Source: CAMTUH01 sp947084935
GTDB taxonomy: Bacteria > Pseudomonadota > Gammaproteobacteria > Coxiellales > Coxiellaceae
Assembly (NCBI GenBank): GCA_947084935.1
Contig: CAMTUH010000003.1
Span: 1 to 64,000, forward strand
Length of the DNA: 64,000 nt
Reading direction: 5' to 3'
Below are positions 25,482-33,884 of the stretch, piece after piece (the stretch's first letter is position 1; each line of letters starts with the position of its first letter). The notes under the pieces are model-generated. The model ran no database searches. It worked only from the letters and a program-made list of their open reading frames with translations, and was not told the origin of the DNA. Both the position numbers and the translations under genes were made by a program.

Positions 25482-26254
25482 GACTATTCCGCCTTATTTT
25501 TATTCTGGTTCTTTGCACAAGTGGTTGCATTGCACACGCTTCCACGGTTACTCAATGGAAACCACTCGCCGCGGGTTTGGATTATGCCGTGCTTCATCCG
25601 ATGCCCAACACGACAAACTACCAATTACACGCGTTTCGGATTGATTTAGATCACTATCGCTTGTCCTTAGTAGTCGCTAAAAACATTAATCAAACTTCTT
25701 TATTTACGGATCAACTCGCTGAAGAAAAAAAAGCGTTGCTCGCCATCAATGGGGGATTTTTCACGCCCGACATGCAACCACTCGGCTTGCGTATTACCCA
25801 GGGGCGACTACTGTACCCCTTGAAAAATACAGCCTGGTGGGGCGTGTTGATCGTTCAAAATAATCAAGCAAAAATCGTCGCTCAAAAGGATTATCAATTT
25901 TCACCAAAAATTGGTTTCGCGATTCAAGCCGGGCCTCGATTGATCGTCAACGGCCGAGTACCCAATTTACGAGAAGGCATGGCGCAACGATCGGCGATTG
26001 GCGTGACGCGCGAGGGAAAAGTGATTATTGCCATCACAGACAATCTGCCGATGTCCACGACGGAATTAGCGACGATCTTGCAAAAACCGGAGAATGAAGG
26101 CGGCCTCAGTTGTTACAACGCGTTGAATTTGGATGGCGGATCGTCTTCGCAACTGTACGCACACGTCGGCGATTTTACGCTGCACATCCGCAGTATCCGC
26201 CCCGTCAGCGACGTGATCTTGGTCACGAAACGACTAATGAAATATCCGGATTAA
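25478..26254 (+). CDS. Exported phosphodiester glycosidase-family (NAGPA/DUF2233) protein
   Basis: A 258-residue protein with an N-terminal signal (LFRLIFILVLCTSGCIAHAS). The TSGC could be a lipobox, so it may be a lipoprotein, or it may be cleaved after AHA. The domain is the NAGPA-like phosphodiester glycosidase fold: LLAINGGFFTPDMQPLGLRI, QAGPRLIVNG, RSAIGVTREGKVIIA and the catalytic-site-like ALNLDGGSSSQLY. It is probably periplasmic and acts on a sugar-phosphodiester or exopolysaccharide linkage. ATGA overlap with hemY couples its translation to the haem operon. Its end overlaps rho by four bases, convergently. Confidence 0.82.
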   Translation: MRLFRLIFILVLCTSGCIAHASTVTQWKPLAAGLDYAVLHPMPNTTNYQLHAFRIDLDHYRLSLVVAKNINQTSLFTDQLAEEKKALLAINGGFFTPDMQPLGLRITQGRLLYPLKNTAWWGVLIVQNNQAKIVAQKDYQFSPKIGFAIQAGPRLIVNGRVPNLREGMAQRSAIGVTREGKVIIAITDNLPMSTTELATILQKPENEGGLSCYNALNLDGGSSSQLYAHVGDFTLHIRSIRPVSDVILVTKRLMKYPD

Positions 26255-27507
26255 CCCTTCATTGAATCAAAGAAGTCGTTATTCGTCTTCGTCAATTTGA
26301 GACGGTCGATGAGGAATTCGCTGGCCGCCAATTCATCCATCGGATGCAGGATTTTACGCAGAATCCACATCTTTTGTAGAATATCAGGCTTCGTCATTAA
26401 CTCTTCGCGTCGCGTACCGGATCGGTTGATGTTGATCGCAGGGAATATGCGTTTTTCCGCAATGCGACGATCCAGGTGAATTTCCATATTACCGGTACCT
26501 TTAAATTCTTCGTAAATCACGTCGTCCATTTTAGACCCAGTGTCTACCAAGGCGGTGGCGATGATCGTAAGGCTGCCACCCTCTTCAACGTTTCGTGCCG
26601 CACCAAAGAATCGCTTGGGCCGCTGCAACGCATTGGCATCCACGCCACCGGTCAGTACTTTACCCGAAGCGGGTACCACCGTGTTATACGCGCGCCCTAA
26701 TCGGGTGATGGAATCCAATAAAATTACGACGTCTTGCTTGTGTTCAACTAACCGTTTGGCTTTTTCAATCACCATTTCCGCCACTTGAACGTGACGTGAC
26801 GCCGGTTCGTCAAAGGTGCTGGCCACCACTTCACCCCTGACCGATCGATCCATTTCCGTCACTTCTTCAGGACGCTCGTCAATCAATAAAACAATCAACA
26901 CGCATTCCGGATGATTCTCAGTAATAGAATGTGCGATGTTCTGCAGCATCATAGTTTTACCGGCCTTCGGCGGCGACACAATTAATCCTCGTTGCCCTTT
27001 ACCAATCGGAGAAACCAAATCAATGATCCGCGCGGTGATATCTTCCGTGCTACCATTGCCCAACTCCATTTTGATTTGCTGATTGGGAAATAGTGGTGTT
27101 AAGTTTTCGAATAAAATCTTTCCTTTTGAAGCTTCCGGTTGTTCGAAATTGATGTCGCCGACTTGCAGTAATGCAAAATAGCGCTCGCCTTCTTTAGGCG
27201 GACGGATTTTTCCGGAAATCGTATCGCCAGTTCGCAAGCTAAATCGACGAATCTGACTGGGTGATACATAAATATCGTCGGGACCCGCTAAATAAGAACT
27301 GTCCGATGACCTCAAGAAGCCAAATCCGTCTTGCAGAATTTCCAAAACGCCGTCGCCGAAGATGTCTTCGCCCTTTTTCGCGTGCGCTTTTAAAATGGAA
27401 AAAATGATGTCTTGTTTACGGGAGCGAGATACCTGCTCGGCACCCATGTCACTGGCAATCTGCATCAGGTCTGATACAGACTTCTGTTTCAGTTCGGTTA
27501 AATTCAT
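26251..27507 (-). CDS. rho: Transcription termination factor Rho
   Basis: A 418-residue Rho, close to the E. coli length. N-terminal helix bundle and cold-shock-like RNA-binding domain (GILEILQDGFGFLRS-type segment at about 54-68, then DIYVSPSQIRRF). Walker A SPPKAGKTMML at about 178-188, Walker B VVILLDSITRL, and the Q-loop GGVDANALQRPKRFFGAAR are intact. It is a hexameric RNA-dependent ATPase that ends unstructured transcripts. The 140-base leader upstream could be an autoregulatory target but I see no clear element in it. Confidence 0.97.
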   Translation of the reverse strand: MNLTELKQKSVSDLMQIASDMGAEQVSRSRKQDIIFSILKAHAKKGEDIFGDGVLEILQDGFGFLRSSDSSYLAGPDDIYVSPSQIRRFSLRTGDTISGKIRPPKEGERYFALLQVGDINFEQPEASKGKILFENLTPLFPNQQIKMELGNGSTEDITARIIDLVSPIGKGQRGLIVSPPKAGKTMMLQNIAHSITENHPECVLIVLLIDERPEEVTEMDRSVRGEVVASTFDEPASRHVQVAEMVIEKAKRLVEHKQDVVILLDSITRLGRAYNTVVPASGKVLTGGVDANALQRPKRFFGAARNVEEGGSLTIIATALVDTGSKMDDVIYEEFKGTGNMEIHLDRRIAEKRIFPAININRSGTRREELMTKPDILQKMWILRKILHPMDELAASEFLIDRLKLTKTNNDFFDSMKG

Positions 27508-27647
27508 AGGTGATGATGAATCCTCTGGTCGATTAATTAGATTGAAGTAAAACCATAGAAAGCGATGGGAATTACCGATTGGTACCGAAATTCTAGTCGC
27601 TTATGTTAAAAAAAGCAAGCTTGGGGCGCGGGGAGCCCGCTCGGACT

Positions 27648-27974
27648 TTATAGATTCTCGTCCAAAAACGTGGCCAATTGGGACTTTGTTAGTGCGCCCA
27701 CTTTGGTTGCCGCCACGCTACCCCCCTTGAACAGCAGCAAACTGGGTATGCCGCGAATACCGTATTTAGCGGGTGTTTCCACGTTCTCATCCACGTTTAC
27801 CTTCATGACCTTAAGGCGCCCCACGTATTCTTTCGCGATATCTTCGATGATGGGGCCGATCATTTTACAAGGCTGGCACCATTCCGCCCAAAAATCGACA
27901 AGCACCGGCTGCTTGGCGTTTAGTACGTCGGTTTCAAAGTCCGCATCGGTGGTTGGCTTTACGTGTTCGCTCAT
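27648..27974 (-). CDS. trxA: Thioredoxin with variant WCQPC active site
   Basis: A 108-residue thioredoxin, the normal size. Start at 27974, with AAGGGGA upstream. The fold is clear: VLVDFWAEWCQPCKMIGPIIEDIA, VNVDENVETPAKYGIRGIPSLLLFKGG with the cis-proline in GIPS. The active site is W32-C33-Q34-P35-C36, where canonical thioredoxins have Gly at position 34. That residue tunes the redox potential and nucleophilic cysteine, so electron-transfer properties may differ. It reduces protein disulfides in the cytoplasm. It lies just upstream of rho, as in many gammaproteobacteria. Confidence 0.93.
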   Translation of the reverse strand: MSEHVKPTTDADFETDVLNAKQPVLVDFWAEWCQPCKMIGPIIEDIAKEYVGRLKVMKVNVDENVETPAKYGIRGIPSLLLFKGGSVAATKVGALTKSQLATFLDENL

Positions 27975-28038
27975 GAAAATCCCCTTTAGACAATTTACCA
28001 ATGCTAATTCAAAGTGTTCAATGAATCAACCATCGTTC

Positions 28039-28620
28039 TTACCCCGTCAACGCTAATCGTGTTCCGACAGAAATAATGGGGTTAAATACCAAAATGGAAA
28101 TCAACTGCAATACGATGAGCAGCAGGATGGGCGATAAATCAAATCCGGCAATCGGCGGAATAACTCGCCGCGCTGATCTCATCAAGGGTTCCGTCAATAA
28201 AAAAACGATCTCCGCAATGGGGCTCTGCTGCAAAGACGTCACCCAGCTCATAACGACCCGCAAAATAATCGCATAAAAATACAAATTCACGAATTTGTCG
28301 CCCAACGCGCCGATGGCAATGATCAACGTTCCCCAAAAATGGGGCGCCACCCGATACCGGATCCAAAGCAGCAACAATGCTGCGATTAACTCGAATAAAA
28401 TTAAAAGAAATACGATTGAAAAATCGAATCCTCGATACCCCGGAATAATTCGTCGCAACGGCAATACGAATATATTCGTCATTTTGATGAGTAATTGAGA
28501 AATTGGATTAGAGTAACTCGCGCCTAATTTCTGCATCAAAAGACGTAACATGAGCAAAATAATATAGAGATCAAAAAGAAGACCAATTAAAAAAATTCCG
28601 GCAGTCGTGAGTGTTGTCAT
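28039..28620 (-). CDS. yggT: YggT-family membrane protein
   Basis: A 193-residue protein with two YggT repeats. Each has a hydrophobic helix pair and a short re-entrant region (LLRLLMQKLGASYSNPISQLLIKMTNIFVLPLRRIIPGYRGFDFS; then MSWVTSLQQSPIAEIVFLLTEPLMRSARRVIPPIAGFDLSP). The function is not established; the family is linked to osmotic or turgor tolerance and often to proC and yggS, as here. It starts three bases after the proC stop on the same strand. Confidence 0.9.
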   Translation of the reverse strand: MTTLTTAGIFLIGLLFDLYIILLMLRLLMQKLGASYSNPISQLLIKMTNIFVLPLRRIIPGYRGFDFSIVFLLILFELIAALLLLWIRYRVAPHFWGTLIIAIGALGDKFVNLYFYAIILRVVMSWVTSLQQSPIAEIVFLLTEPLMRSARRVIPPIAGFDLSPILLLIVLQLISILVFNPIISVGTRLALTG

Positions 28621-28623
28621 GAA

Positions 28624-29448
28624 TTACTTGTCTAGTTGTTCGGCCAATTCTTTTGCTCGATCGATGGCGGCCTGTAACGCGTCTGAAAACAATTGACGGA
28701 TGCGTCCCTTTTCGAGGATATCAATGGCGCGTTCCGTGGAGCCACCCGGTGATGTCACTAATCGACGTAATTGTACCACATCTTCATCAGCTTCTAACGC
28801 CATCCGCGCGGCACCCAAGACAGTTTGAGCCGTCAACAAACGGATGCTTTCCCTAGGAAGGCCCTTGTTTTCAGCCGCTTCTTGAAGCACTTCCATAACC
28901 AGAAAAATATACGCCGGACCCGAACCCGACAACGCCGCAACGAGATCGACGTGTTCCTCTTGTTTGAGCCACACCACCAAACCAACGGCGCGCAGGATCG
29001 ATTCCGCTTGGTTTTTCTGTTTCTCACTAACATTTTCATTTGCAAACAGCCCTGTCGCTCCCGCACGAACCGAAGCCGGCGTATTCGGCATAGCCCGAAC
29101 AACCGCCAGATGCCCGCCAAGCCATCGCGTGATCAAAATCGTATTCACTCCGAGAGCGACAGAGATAATCAATGGATGCTTTGCCAAAATAATATCGCTG
29201 AGTTCTTTGCAAACCGTTTCAATCTGCTGCGGTTTAACGGCGAATACGACTATATCCGCTCGCTGAGCCGCCTCTCGATTGTCTTGAGTGACGTGAACCC
29301 CACCGTTATCTCGAAAAAAATTGAGTTTCTCGGGAGTGCGATTACCCACCCAAATCCGATCTGCATCGTAGCCATTGGCAAGTAAACCCGTCACGATACT
29401 GCGCGTCATGTTTCCGCCACCGATGAATGCAATGGTTGGATTGGTCAT
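28624..29448 (-). CDS. proC: Pyrroline-5-carboxylate reductase
   Basis: A 274-residue ProC. It reduces 1-pyrroline-5-carboxylate to proline with NAD(P)H. N-terminal Rossmann motif IAFIGGGNMTRSI, then VGNRTPEKL, PNTPASVRAGATGLF, and the C-terminal dimerisation segment ALSGSGPAYIFLVMEVLQEAA with TVLGAARM and VTSPGGSTERAI. I start it at 29448, where GAGG precedes ATG and the family N-terminus begins; an upstream frame extension would overlap yggS. It lies between yggS and yggT in one operon. Confidence 0.95.
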   Translation of the reverse strand: MTNPTIAFIGGGNMTRSIVTGLLANGYDADRIWVGNRTPEKLNFFRDNGGVHVTQDNREAAQRADIVVFAVKPQQIETVCKELSDIILAKHPLIISVALGVNTILITRWLGGHLAVVRAMPNTPASVRAGATGLFANENVSEKQKNQAESILRAVGLVVWLKQEEHVDLVAALSGSGPAYIFLVMEVLQEAAENKGLPRESIRLLTAQTVLGAARMALEADEDVVQLRRLVTSPGGSTERAIDILEKGRIRQLFSDALQAAIDRAKELAEQLDK

Positions 29449-29458
29449 ATTAAAAGCC

Positions 29459-30139
29459 TCATTTCCGTTTTCCAAAAATACCTTCGCCAATTCGCACCAT
29501 CGTGCTTCCCGCCGCTATGGCCGCTACAAAATCTTGGGTCATCCCCATCGACAACGTGTCCAAGGAAAAACCTTGTGATACCAACCGTCGTTGCGCCTTA
29601 GCCACTTTTTCAAAAATCCTTTGTTGCTCGAAAAAATCTGATCGAAATTCCGGTATCGCCATCAATCCACGCAAATGCAAACGATCGTATTTTTTAATTT
29701 TGAATGCTAACGCCTCTAGCTCATCGAATTCAATACCGGATTTATGGGTTTCGGATTCGCTATTCACCTGAATACAAACGTTTAACGGGGGCAAATGAGC
29801 AGGGCGTTGGCTATTCAGCCGTTCGGCGATTTTTCCGCGGCACACACAGTGCGCCCAAGAAAAATTCTCGGCAATCGCGCGCGTTTTGTTTGCTTGAATT
29901 GTACCAACGAAATGCCATTCGATTGCATATTTTTTTAGTGCCTCGATTTTTTTAAGTGCTTCTTGCAAGTAATTTTCACCAAATTTCATTTGCCCCGCAT
30001 CAATGGCGGATTTTATCTGCGAAAGGGATTGCAATTTACTGATGGCCAGTAAAATAACGGAATTCGGCAGGCGACGATATTTTTTTTCTGCCGCTTGGAG
30101 GTCATTTCGAATGCGCGCAATATTATTGGCTACGGACAT
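29459..30139 (-). CDS. yggS: Pyridoxal-phosphate homeostasis protein (YggS/PROSC family)
   Basis: A 226-residue fold-type III PLP-binding protein. The PLP lysine lies in LLAISKLQSLSQI, and GENYLQEALKKIEAL, WHFVGTIQANKTR, LRGLMAIPE and LSMGMTQDFVAAIAAGSTMVRIGEGIFG are family hallmarks. Serine replaces Val/Thr before the PLP lysine (ISK). YggS buffers cellular PLP and affects amino-acid pools rather than catalysing a known reaction. It is 10 bases upstream of proC, and the pair is a widely conserved neighbourhood. Confidence 0.94.
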   Translation of the reverse strand: MSVANNIARIRNDLQAAEKKYRRLPNSVILLAISKLQSLSQIKSAIDAGQMKFGENYLQEALKKIEALKKYAIEWHFVGTIQANKTRAIAENFSWAHCVCRGKIAERLNSQRPAHLPPLNVCIQVNSESETHKSGIEFDELEALAFKIKKYDRLHLRGLMAIPEFRSDFFEQQRIFEKVAKAQRRLVSQGFSLDTLSMGMTQDFVAAIAAGSTMVRIGEGIFGKRK

Positions 30140-30147
30140 TGTATCGG

Positions 30148-31698
30148 TTATTCAATTTCCGGGCCCGCATTTCGAATGCGGTCGGACACTTCAAATTTCA
30201 CAAAATTCTCACGGAATTTTTTCATCAGCATTATCGATTGTGCTTCGTAAGCCGAAGGCTCTTTCCAAGTATTTTTCGGGTTCAGTATTTTTCCGTCAAC
30301 ACCGGGCAACGCGATTGGAATTCGAACATTAAATCCGCGTAATAATTCGGTTGGCTGGTCTTTCATCACGCCACTCAATATCGCGTGAATGACGGCACGC
30401 GTCGTTGGAATACTAAAACGCTCGCCTCCTTCTCCGTAAGCACCCCCGGTCCAACCCGTATTAACGAGATAAACTTGGGCTTGAGACTCTTCAATTCGCT
30501 TCATTAATAATTCGGCGTAAACCGTCGGGGGACGCGGAAAAAAAGGAGCGCCAAAACACGTGCTGAACGTGGAAGCAATCCCTTTTGCGCTGCCCATTTC
30601 GGTGCTGCCTACTAACGCGGTATACCCACTCAAAAAATAAAAAGCCGCTTGTTCTTTTGACAACACAGAAACTGGCGGTAACACGCCGTACAAATCACAC
30701 GTTAAAAAAATAACGGATTTCGGCACACCGCCGCGACTTTCTGGTACGCGTTTGGGAATAAATTCCAATGGATAAGCCGCGCGTGTGTTTTGCGTGAGGC
30801 TGCTGTCGTTATAATCCGGCACGCCATCCTCTTTTAACACCACGTTTTCCATGATCGCGCCATCGCAAATCGCGTTCCAAATGACGGGCTCTCGTTCCTG
30901 CGACAAATTGATGCATTTCGCGTAACAACCACCTTCAAAATTAAATACACCCGTTCGGCTCCAGCCATGCTCGTCATCGCCAATCAAATAGCGATCGGGA
31001 TCGGCCGATAACGTGGTTTTTCCTGTCCCCGATAATCCAAAAAATAATGCTACGCTTTTATCGTCCCCCACATTCGCCGCACAGTGCATGGGCAACACGT
31101 CTTGGGCGGGCAGGAAATAATTTAATACAGAAAACATAGCCTTTTTCATCTCGCCCGCATACGGCATTCCAACCAATAGAACTTTTCGTTGCGATAAATT
31201 AAGAATAACCGCGCCGTCACTGTTCACACCATCGCGTTTAGGATCGGTGACAAATCCCGAAGCGTTTACCACCTCCCAAGGCTCTTTACCGCTTGCATAA
31301 TCCTTCGCGGGCCGGATAAATAAATTCTGCGCAAACAAATTGTGCCAAGCCGTTTCAGTGATAACTTTGAGCGGGAGGAAATAATTTTCATCTGCAGCCA
31401 CACGCAAATGAGAGACATAACTCGATCGATCGGATAAATATTGGGTGACGCGCTCCCACAATGCGTTGAAAACGTCCGGCGCGATACGCTGATTAATCGG
31501 CCCCCAGTGCACGGTTTTTTCTGTTTCCGCGTCTTCCACAATAAATCGATCCTTGGGTGAGCGCCCCGTGCGCTTTCCCGTCTTTACCGCCAGCGCACCC
31601 GTGCTGCTGAGAATGCCTTCTTTATTTTTCAACGCGTGTTGAATTAATTCTTCGCGACTTAAATCGACGTACGTCTTGTGAGATGAAACAAGACCCAT
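30148..31698 (-). CDS. pckA: Phosphoenolpyruvate carboxykinase (ATP)
   Basis: A 516-residue ATP-dependent PEP carboxykinase. It converts oxaloacetate and ATP to PEP, the entry step of gluconeogenesis. The kinase P-loop is GLSGTGKTTLSAD at 221-233, and GDDEHGW follows at 240-246. RSPKDRF binds substrate, and RVLLVGMPYAGEMKK-type sequence (KVLLVGMPYAGEMKKAMF) is present. AAGGAAATAAACC precedes the ATG. This gene suits an organism that grows on amino acids. It lies nine bases upstream of yggS. Confidence 0.96.
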   Translation of the reverse strand: MGLVSSHKTYVDLSREELIQHALKNKEGILSSTGALAVKTGKRTGRSPKDRFIVEDAETEKTVHWGPINQRIAPDVFNALWERVTQYLSDRSSYVSHLRVAADENYFLPLKVITETAWHNLFAQNLFIRPAKDYASGKEPWEVVNASGFVTDPKRDGVNSDGAVILNLSQRKVLLVGMPYAGEMKKAMFSVLNYFLPAQDVLPMHCAANVGDDKSVALFFGLSGTGKTTLSADPDRYLIGDDEHGWSRTGVFNFEGGCYAKCINLSQEREPVIWNAICDGAIMENVVLKEDGVPDYNDSSLTQNTRAAYPLEFIPKRVPESRGGVPKSVIFLTCDLYGVLPPVSVLSKEQAAFYFLSGYTALVGSTEMGSAKGIASTFSTCFGAPFFPRPPTVYAELLMKRIEESQAQVYLVNTGWTGGAYGEGGERFSIPTTRAVIHAILSGVMKDQPTELLRGFNVRIPIALPGVDGKILNPKNTWKEPSAYEAQSIMLMKKFRENFVKFEVSDRIRNAGPEIE

Positions 31699-31821
31699 GG
31701 TTTATTTCCTTTAGACCTTTGATGAAAATGAATTCGAATTTTCGAATTATGGCAAATCCTAACTGATAAAGATAGATAGCCAGTTGCGAGTTACCGGATA
31801 TCCAAGCATACTTTGGTTACC

Positions 31822-32373
31822 ATGATGAAAACCTCTTTTTCCAACCACTTTCTTGTCGCCATGCCCGCTTTGGTTGATTTTAATTTCACAAAATCAGTAA
31901 TCTATCTCTACGAACACACGAAAGAAGGGGCGTTAGGGATGATCATTAACAAACCCTCCCAAATTAACCTCGGAAATGTTCTTGAGCATCTTCATATTAA
32001 AGCGACCCAGTCTAAAATCGCCGAGACTTCCATTTTTATGGGGGGGCCGGTTGGCCAAGAACACGGGTTTATCCTGTTTGAGCGACGAACGGAAACAGCG
32101 CGAAACGGATCCGAAATAGTGGTTTCTGCTTCTAAAGAAATGCTGAAGGACATTGCCCAAGGCCAAGGGCCCGATCACTTCATCGTTACGCTGGGTTACT
32201 CGGGTTGGGACGCCGGTCAACTGGAAAAAGAGGTCACTCGAAACGATTGGCTCGTTGTACCCTTCAATCACGGCATTCTTTTCGACACCCCCATTCCCGA
32301 TCGCTGGAAAGCCGCCGCCGCATTAATTGGGGTCGACATCAGCCGCCTCTCAGCTCAGGTGGGGCATGGCTGA
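31822..32373 (+). CDS. yqgE: YqgE/AlgH-family protein (DUF179)
   Basis: A 183-residue YqgE. NHFLVAMPALVDFNFTKSVIYLYEHTKEGALGMIINKPSQ, then FMGGPVGQEHGFIL and LGYSGWDAGQLEKEV are typical. Its function is unresolved; it is nearly always beside yqgF. ATG codons at 31822 and 31825 are both possible; a TTG at 31813 is less likely. Its stop overlaps the yqgF start, so the two are coupled. Confidence 0.92.
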   Translation: MMKTSFSNHFLVAMPALVDFNFTKSVIYLYEHTKEGALGMIINKPSQINLGNVLEHLHIKATQSKIAETSIFMGGPVGQEHGFILFERRTETARNGSEIVVSASKEMLKDIAQGQGPDHFIVTLGYSGWDAGQLEKEVTRNDWLVVPFNHGILFDTPIPDRWKAAAALIGVDISRLSAQVGHG

Positions 32374-32809
32374 AGCGGCGTCGCATCAAACTTTACTCGG
32401 TTTCGATTTTGGAATGAAAAGAATTGGAATCGCCGTTGGCCAAACTTTGACTCGATCGGCAAATCCCGTCGCGGTAATTCCAGCCCAAGACGGCGTGCCC
32501 AATTGGGAGAGCATCCAAGCATTAATTCAGACCTGGGGAGTAGATGGCATTGTGGTCGGCATCCCCTTAAATATGGATGGAACGGAGCAGGCCCTGACCC
32601 ACGCCGCGCGAAAATTCGCGCAAAAACTTCGCCATCATTTTAAACTCCCGGTTTACACGATTGATGAACGCTTAACGACCATCGAGTCAAAACGCCAACT
32701 CATTGAAGAATATTTATCGAAAGGATCAAAACTGCCCGAACACGTGGACAGTTATGCCGCTAAACTTATTTTAGAACAATGGTTGCAGGAACATCTTGAG
32801 GTAAAATAA
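32366..32809 (+). CDS. ruvX: Putative pre-16S rRNA nuclease / Holliday-junction resolvase homologue YqgF
   Basis: A 147-residue RNase-H-fold protein. The acidic active site is seen in LLGFDFGMKRIGIAVG, VVGIPLNMDGTEQ and TIDERLTTIESKRQL, with a C-terminal DSYAAKLILEQWL. The family processes the 5' end of 16S rRNA in E. coli. Start at 32366, preceded by AGGTGGGG and overlapping yqgE by eight bases. pyrB follows four bases later, so yqgE-yqgF-pyrB form one operon. Confidence 0.92.
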   Translation: MAEAASHQTLLGFDFGMKRIGIAVGQTLTRSANPVAVIPAQDGVPNWESIQALIQTWGVDGIVVGIPLNMDGTEQALTHAARKFAQKLRHHFKLPVYTIDERLTTIESKRQLIEEYLSKGSKLPEHVDSYAAKLILEQWLQEHLEVK

Positions 32810-32813
32810 TCTC

Positions 32814-33734
32814 ATGTCATTCAAACATCTCTTGAATATAAAATCGCTCGATCGAGCCACCATCGAAACGCTTTTTCAGCGCGCGGACTATTATCTCAAA
32901 AAATTTGTCACTCCAAATAAAATCGCCCACATACTGAAAGGCAAAGTCGTTACTCATTTATTTTTTGAGCCCAGCACGCGCACACGGAATTCTTTTAAAA
33001 TTGCAGCGGAACGTTTGGGTGCGATCACGCTGAGCCCCGAGTTGAGTGTGTCTTCTCTCGCGAAAGGTGAATCCGTTCGGGATACCATCAATGCGTTCAT
33101 TGCCATGGGAACCTCGGCGTTTGTCATCCGCCATTCTGAAAATGATATTTATAAAGAATTAACGCCGTGTCTTGATCAGGCGGTCTTTATCAATGCCGGC
33201 AATGGCGTTGATCAACATCCCACACAAGCGTTGATTGATCTTTTCACAATTCAGCAGCACAAGAAGCAGTGGTCGTCGTTGCAGATTGCCATCCTTGGTG
33301 ATGTCGTGCATTCGCGCGTTGCTCATTCGCTGATTGATGGCTTAACAATCATGGGCGTGAAACAAATTCGACTGATTGGCCCTTCGTCGTTATTGCCGAA
33401 TAATCTCTCTTCAGAGAATAAAATTATCACCGCCAACGTTGATGAAGGCCTTGTTGATTGCGACGCGATTATTTGTCTGCGCTTACAAAAAGAACGCATG
33501 TCAAATTTTGACATGCCCGATGAAAAATCTTTTTACCGCGAATACGGACTCACCGCGCACAGGCTGGCCGTGGCGCCAAACGCCATCGTCATGCATCCCG
33601 GCCCGATGAATCGTAACGTCGAAATTGCGAGCGACGTGGCGGATGGCAAACAATCCGTTATTCTTCAGCAAGTTCGAAATGGTGTTGCGATCCGCATGGC
33701 CGTCCTGGATCTTTTCTCAAAAAGAAATCGTTAA
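32814..33734 (+). CDS. pyrB: Aspartate carbamoyltransferase catalytic subunit
   Basis: A 306-residue PyrB. It joins carbamoyl phosphate and aspartate at the second step of pyrimidine synthesis. The carbamoyl-phosphate motif is FEPSTRTRNSF, and later motifs are HPTQALIDLFTI, LGDVVHSRVAHS and MHPGPMNRNVEI. I see no pyrI regulatory subunit or pyrC-like gene adjacent, so this resembles the class lacking the E. coli type of PyrI control. It is the last gene of the yqgE operon, before the dnaA region. Confidence 0.95.
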   Translation: MSFKHLLNIKSLDRATIETLFQRADYYLKKFVTPNKIAHILKGKVVTHLFFEPSTRTRNSFKIAAERLGAITLSPELSVSSLAKGESVRDTINAFIAMGTSAFVIRHSENDIYKELTPCLDQAVFINAGNGVDQHPTQALIDLFTIQQHKKQWSSLQIAILGDVVHSRVAHSLIDGLTIMGVKQIRLIGPSSLLPNNLSSENKIITANVDEGLVDCDAIICLRLQKERMSNFDMPDEKSFYREYGLTAHRLAVAPNAIVMHPGPMNRNVEIASDVADGKQSVILQQVRNGVAIRMAVLDLFSKRNR

Positions 33735-33792
33735 TGTCTCAACTTTTTCTTTCCCGTGCCGTGCTATTGTGGACGAAATATTTTTTATTGGC

Positions 33793-33811
33793 TCTGGATA
33801 ACCTATCCACC
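33793..33811. promoter_or_regulatory. DnaA-box-like sites upstream of dnaA
   Basis: TCTGGATAA at 33793-33801 is the reverse complement of TTATCCAGA, eight of nine matches to the DnaA box, and CTATCCACC at 33803-33811 matches seven of nine. The pair lies about 75-90 bases upstream of the dnaA start, where DnaA often represses its own gene. Two weak sites alone are not an origin. Confidence 0.5.
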
Positions 33812-33884
33812 GCAAGATAGAATAGAGAGCCTAAAATTTCAGCCGGACCAACTTCATCGCCATTCGCTCTGCAAGGATGATTTT

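Noticed and set aside
33756..33884. 43-residue N-terminal extension of DnaA
   Set aside because: The added residues are unlike any DnaA N-terminus and lie over the DnaA-box-like promoter region. ATG 33885 or 33903 fits the family.
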